Origin: Actibacterium pelagium
GTDB lineage: Bacteria; Pseudomonadota; Alphaproteobacteria; Rhodobacterales; Rhodobacteraceae
DNA length: 64,000 bases
Assembly (NCBI RefSeq): GCF_002285415.1
Contig: NZ_NSBU01000007.1
Location: 560,501 to 624,500, forward strand
Direction: 5' to 3'
Each line of letters opens with the position of its first letter. The stretch's first letter is position 1. Below the pieces are notes generated by a model that was not told the DNA's origin, searched no databases, and saw only the letters and a list, made by a program, of their open reading frames with translations. Positions 60,754 to 64,000 of the stretch are shown here, one piece after another. Made by a program: the position numbers and the translations under genes.

Positions 60754-62216
60754 GCGGCTACCTTTTCAATCGCTTCTGCGATCAGCGCGATACCGTCCTC
60801 TATCCGGTTCGCGCTGAGCGAGGAATAGGCCATCCGGAAATGCGAATGATCCGGGGTTTCCGGGAAGAATGCAGATCCCGGTTCAATCAGAACGCTTTGT
60901 TTTTGCAAGTTGCGCGCCAATTGCCGGGTGTCGATTCCTTCGGGCGCCTGCATCCAGAAGGATGACCCGCCGTGTCGGGCGTTGCTGGCCGGGGTTAGCC
61001 CGTATTTCCGGATGCTGTCCTCCATCACAGTTCGCCTGCGCGCATAGGCGCGGGACATCCGGGCGATTTGTGCGTCGAAATGGCCAAGAGACAGAAAATA
61101 AGCTGCCGTCCGCTGCATGTGTCCGGGCGGGTGCCGCAGAATAACACGGCGCAAGCGGCGCAGCTCTTCGATCAGGGGTGGGGCGGCGACAACGTAGCCT
61201 AACCGAAGTCCCGGGAAGAGAGATTTCGAGAAAGACCCGACATAGATCACCGATCCGGCCTGATCCAAAGACTTCAGCGCCGGGGATGGGGATTTCAGAA
61301 GGGAAACCTCGAATTCATAATCATCCTCGACAATGACAAAGTCGTTCTGACGCGCGAGGTCCAGCATCTCTTTTCGACGGCCAAGAGGCATGGTGACATT
61401 GGTCGGACAATGATGGCTGGGCGTGGCAAAGACTACGTCGGCGTCGCTTGGAATCTGTGAAGGTGGCAGGCCCTCGGCATCGACGTCGATCGCCTCTATT
61501 TTGCAATTAATAGGGGCCAAAACCTCGTGCAGCCCGGGGTATGAGGGGTTTTCGATTACCGCTTTCTGGCCTTGGCCAAGAAGGGCCTCGGCCGTCAGCC
61601 AAAGCGCGTTTTGCGAGCCCATGGTGATCAGAATTTCATCCGGATTCGCACGAATGCCGCGGCGGGGCAGGATGTGGCGCAGAATGTATTCGATCAGCAT
61701 CGGATCATCGCGCTGATAGTGGTCTGTTGCGAGCATATCGAAGTCGCGTCGACCTACCGCGCGCAACGCGCAGGCGCGCCAGTTACGGTGGTCGAACAGG
61801 GTCGAATCCGATTGGCCATAGATGAAGGGATATTTGAACTCGCGCCAATTAGGAGGGCGGAATATCTGTTCTCGCATTCTCGGGGTAGGCCGCAGTTTTG
61901 CCGCCCAATCGACCCCGTCCTCGCGAGGCGTACGAACCTCTTCAAATGTTGGACGAAGCGGTGCTGTTTCCGAAACAAAATAGCCCGAGCGCCCCCGCGA
62001 CGTCAGGTAGTCGTTCGCCACAAGTTCGGTGTAGGCCAGTGTCACGGTGATACGTGCGACGCCGAGATGGTCGGCCAGTTTACGCGAAGAAGGCAGTTTT
62101 TCCCCAGACACGCAGCGACCCGAGACGATGGCCTCGGACACGACTTGCTGGATCTGTTGTTGCAGGGTGGCCTCGCTGCCGGGGGGCAGCGAAAACATCT
62201 CTGGAGGTATTACCAT
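60750..62216 (-). CDS. tauR: TauR, MocR-type (GntR/aminotransferase) regulator of taurine use
   Basis: A 488-residue MocR-subfamily regulator: N-terminal GntR winged helix (about 15-80; GEKLPSSRKLADHLGVARITV) and a class I aminotransferase-like domain with the PLP lysine in SFSKSLFPGLR. The TauR identity rests on its place next to tpa and on CTGGNCC/TTA direct repeats before its own start, tpa and xsc. TauR activates tpa and xsc and, as MocR proteins usually do, should repress itself. The ATG at 62216 begins only 3 bp from the repeat; an ATG at 62198 is an alternative. Confidence 0.88.
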   Translation of the reverse strand: MVIPPEMFSLPPGSEATLQQQIQQVVSEAIVSGRCVSGEKLPSSRKLADHLGVARITVTLAYTELVANDYLTSRGRSGYFVSETAPLRPTFEEVRTPREDGVDWAAKLRPTPRMREQIFRPPNWREFKYPFIYGQSDSTLFDHRNWRACALRAVGRRDFDMLATDHYQRDDPMLIEYILRHILPRRGIRANPDEILITMGSQNALWLTAEALLGQGQKAVIENPSYPGLHEVLAPINCKIEAIDVDAEGLPPSQIPSDADVVFATPSHHCPTNVTMPLGRRKEMLDLARQNDFVIVEDDYEFEVSLLKSPSPALKSLDQAGSVIYVGSFSKSLFPGLRLGYVVAAPPLIEELRRLRRVILRHPPGHMQRTAAYFLSLGHFDAQIARMSRAYARRRTVMEDSIRKYGLTPASNARHGGSSFWMQAPEGIDTRQLARNLQKQSVLIEPGSAFFPETPDHSHFRMAYSSLSANRIEDGIALIAEAIEKVAA

Positions 62217-62218
62217 AT

Positions 62219-62249
62219 CTGGACCTATTGCGCCGGGCGTTTGGACTTA
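62219..62249 (+). promoter_or_regulatory. Candidate TauR operator at the tauR start
   Basis: CTGGACCTA (62219-62227) and TTGGACTTA (62241-62249) are direct repeats 22 bp apart on the plus strand, opposite to tauR itself. A further half-site (reverse of TTAGGGTCC) follows at 62252-62260. The orientation and position over the tauR promoter or start suggest autorepression. Confidence 0.65.
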
Positions 62250-62285
62250 TGTTAGGGTCCTGCGTCGCCCGACGCAATCTGTCGG

Positions 62286-63665
62286 TTAGCCAAATACTTT
62301 GGTCAGGGCCTTGTCCATTGCATCTGTAATCTTGTCGATGTCGTCGGCTGTGGCGATCAGGGCCGGGGACAGGCACAAGGTGTTGTTGAACCCGGGCAAG
62401 GATCGGTTGGTCGCCCCGATGATCACACCCTGCGCCATGCAGTCGGCAACCACGGCCTGAACCTGCGCTTCGGGCACCGGTTCCTTGCTGTCGCGATCCT
62501 GAACCAGCTCGGCCCCGCAGAAGAGCCCAAGTCCACGGATGTCACCAATGACTTTGTGCTTGTCCATCAACCCTTGCAGGTTGGCCATTACGCGTTCGCC
62601 CATGGCCGTGGTGTTGTCCAGAAGGGCTTCGTCTTCGATGATCCGCATGTTTTCCAGAGCCGCCACCGGACCAGCGGTACAGCCACCAAAGGTCGAAATA
62701 TCGCGGAAGTGGTTCATTGGATCAGAGGCGTCGTCTTTGAACATTTCGAACACGCGCTCTGTGGTGACCATGCAGGCGATCGCGGCATAGCCAGAGGCCA
62801 CGCCCTTGGCCATGGTGACAAAGTCGGGCTCGATACCAAAATGCTGATATCCAAACCATTTACCGGTCCGGCCTACACCGCAGACAACCTCGTCGATATG
62901 CAGCAGAATGTCGTATTTACGGCAGATTTCCTGGACCCGCTGCCAATAGCCGACGGGCGGGGTGATTACGCCGCCGCCAGCGGTCACAGGCTCTAGGCAC
63001 AGGGCGCCGACCGTGTCAGGGCCTTCGCGCAGGATTACCTGTTCGATCTGGTCCGCAGCCCATTCACCGTAATGCTCTGTTTCAACCTGTGCGCGGTATT
63101 CAAGGCAATGGGGCACCTCGACGAAACCCGGCGTGTAAGGCCCGTATTGCGCGTTACGCTCGGGCTGACCACCTGCGGACATCGTCGCGATGGTCGCGCC
63201 GTGATAGTCGCGCTCGCGGTACAGGATCTTGTGCTTCTTGCCGCCGTGATGCTTGTGCGCAATCTGGCGAACCATTTTGAAGGCTTTCTCGTTCGCCTCA
63301 CTTCCCGAGTTCACATAGTAAACGCGGCTCATCCCCGGCATCTTGTCGATCAGGCGTTCCGCAAATTGCGCGCCCGGGATCGAGCCTGCGGACTGCGCGA
63401 AATAGTTCAGTTTGACCAACTGGTCACGAACCGCATCCGCGATGGATTCGCGTCCATAGCCGACATTCACAGTCCACACACCGCCAGAGACTGCATCCAG
63501 ATGTTCTTTGCCGGTGGCGTCCCAAAGGCGCATGCCTTTGCCTTCGACCATGATCTTGGGGTCATTGGTTTCAAGCGGTTTGTGCTGAAGCAAGTGATGC
63601 CAAACATGCGCCTTGTCCGAGGCGATCACTTCATCAAAATCGTTCATAGATGCAGAGTGGGTCAC
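62286..63665 (-). CDS. tpa: Taurine-pyruvate aminotransferase
   Basis: Tpa is a class III (omega) aminotransferase turning taurine and pyruvate into sulfoacetaldehyde and alanine. The 459-residue product has the PLP lysine in MAKGVASGYA (about residue 290), NSGSEANEKAFK, RERDYHGATIATMS and HIDEVVCGVGRTG. Length and sequence style match Tpa of roseobacters. A GTG at 63665 with GGAG 8 bp before it is the start; ATG 63647 is an alternative. The sulfoacetaldehyde made here joins the Xsc route at 43145, which is 18 kb away. The CTGGCCCTA repeats upstream indicate TauR control. Confidence 0.92.
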   Translation of the reverse strand: MTHSASMNDFDEVIASDKAHVWHHLLQHKPLETNDPKIMVEGKGMRLWDATGKEHLDAVSGGVWTVNVGYGRESIADAVRDQLVKLNYFAQSAGSIPGAQFAERLIDKMPGMSRVYYVNSGSEANEKAFKMVRQIAHKHHGGKKHKILYRERDYHGATIATMSAGGQPERNAQYGPYTPGFVEVPHCLEYRAQVETEHYGEWAADQIEQVILREGPDTVGALCLEPVTAGGGVITPPVGYWQRVQEICRKYDILLHIDEVVCGVGRTGKWFGYQHFGIEPDFVTMAKGVASGYAAIACMVTTERVFEMFKDDASDPMNHFRDISTFGGCTAGPVAALENMRIIEDEALLDNTTAMGERVMANLQGLMDKHKVIGDIRGLGLFCGAELVQDRDSKEPVPEAQVQAVVADCMAQGVIIGATNRSLPGFNNTLCLSPALIATADDIDKITDAMDKALTKVFG

Positions 63666-63763
63666 GGTGTTGCTCCATTACGGTTTGGGGTGAGGGCCGA
63701 ATAGCCATGGGGCACAATCTTCGGCTTGCATCAAGACAGTTGAGACGAATAGCGATTGTGGAG

Positions 63764-63795
63764 TAGGGCCAGTTTCGCGTTACCCATAGGGCCAG
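63764..63795 (-). promoter_or_regulatory. Candidate TauR direct-repeat operator upstream of tpa
   Basis: On the minus strand, CTGGCCCTA occurs at 63795-63787 and 63772-63764, 23 bp apart, the same pair and spacing as before xsc. It lies 99 bp upstream of the tpa start, between tpa and the preceding GcvT-type gene. Confidence 0.7.
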
Positions 63796-63811
63796 ATGTC
63801 ACGCGTCGTTG

Positions 63812-64000
63812 CTAACTTCTGACACGTGTGAAGTCTGGATCGTAGGGAGAGAATGCAATGACCTCTGCCGGGATGCGCTTTCCACATAGATCCAGCTCCA
63901 TCCGGTTGCCCTTTCGCGCCTGTTCTGGATCAACAAATGCGTAGGCCACATTCATCCCCACGCGATGCCCCCATGCGCCGGACGTGATGGTTCCGACAAC
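63812..64000 (-). CDS. GcvT/DMGDH-type protein, C-terminal fragment (runs off the window)
   Basis: The frame is open from base 64000 and ends at the TAG at 63814-63812; 62 residues are visible. TITSGAWGHRVGMNVAYAFVDP followed by PAEVIAFSPYDPDF is the C-terminal beta-barrel of an aminomethyltransferase-type protein, as in dimethylglycine or sarcosine dehydrogenases. It is a third GcvT-type gene near the two at 53405 and 57424, on the tpa strand. The N-terminal part lies outside, so it cannot be said whether an FAD domain is present. Confidence 0.7.
   Translation of the reverse strand, partial: VVGTITSGAWGHRVGMNVAYAFVDPEQARKGNRMELDLCGKRIPAEVIAFSPYDPDFTRVRS

Noticed and set aside
61572-62255. 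Plus-strand frame opposite the tauR N-terminal region
   Set aside because: Antisense composition; the minus-strand GntR domain is clear.
1-64000. tRNA, rRNA, CRISPR arrays, insertion sequences or prophage genes
   Set aside because: None could be recognised; no direct-repeat arrays, transposase or integrase motifs were found in the translated frames.

Overview
The window comes from a Roseobacter-type alphaproteobacterium (Rhodobacterales). The support is the gene order lptF-lptG-lptD-surA-pdxA-rsmA, a DksA with a single cysteine, DUF4167, DUF1499 and DUF2927 proteins, a TRAP transporter, and a tauR/tpa/xsc/soeABC sulfonate set. It looks chromosomal: no insertion sequence, phage, CRISPR, rRNA or tRNA gene was seen.

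Layout. 1-5.9 kb: end of a PIN-domain gene, then a long minus-strand operon (MoxR ATPase, GNAT, DUF2927 lipoprotein, a 54-residue membrane protein, a CoxE-like VWA protein, a small membrane protein, DedA, M48 protease). 6-11.3 kb: dksA, a flavin monooxygenase, DUF1499, prfA-prmC, DUF4167. 11.3-18.7 kb: envelope biogenesis operon. 18.8-25.8 kb: housekeeping genes (pepA-holC, aspartic protease, MarC, ABC-F ATPase, ndk, an SDR, a TfoX-like protein). 26-39.1 kb: a nine-gene minus-strand operon, a DeoR regulator and a divergent TRAP transporter, read here as sulfoquinovose (SQ) catabolism. 39.2-42.9 kb: a YdjC-like deacetylase, an unusual NagB-like protein, an AraC fragment, a Sel1 protein and a di-heme peroxidase. 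43.1-52.7 kb: xsc-ackA, pta, citrate synthase and soeABC. 52.8-60.8 kb: a methylated-amine/C1 module (XRE-cupin regulator, two flavoprotein/GcvT fusions around an MttB homologue, purU). 60.7-64 kb: tauR, tpa and the end of a third GcvT-type gene.

How the parts fit. The 26-35 kb operon carries, in order of transcription, a YihV-like PfkB kinase, a LacD/YihT-type aldolase, an L-fucose-isomerase-like protein, a Gfo/Idh/MocA protein (possibly an NAD-dependent sulfoquinovosidase), an aldose 1-epimerase, an aldehyde dehydrogenase, a SlcC-type 2-hydroxyacid dehydrogenase and the two subunits of sulfopyruvate decarboxylase (ComD, ComE). Together they would take SQ or an SQ glycoside through sulfofructose-1-phosphate, sulfolactaldehyde, sulfolactate and sulfopyruvate to sulfoacetaldehyde. 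Xsc cleaves the C-S bond to acetyl phosphate and sulfite, Pta and citrate synthase feed the acetyl group into the TCA cycle, and SoeABC oxidises sulfite to sulfate. Taurine enters at sulfoacetaldehyde through Tpa. The 26-52.7 kb stretch therefore encodes a plausible complete dissimilation of a sulfosugar, including C-S cleavage, in one genome. The substrate is inferred from gene content, not shown by the sequence.

Regulatory signals found by eye: three CTGG(C/A)C(C/T)TA direct-repeat pairs spaced 22-23 bp (before xsc, tauR and tpa), a shared GCTTTCGTTTnTA-N8-CGAA element on both sides of the DeoR gene, a perfect LacI-type palindrome before soeA, and a long inverted repeat before the XRE-cupin gene.
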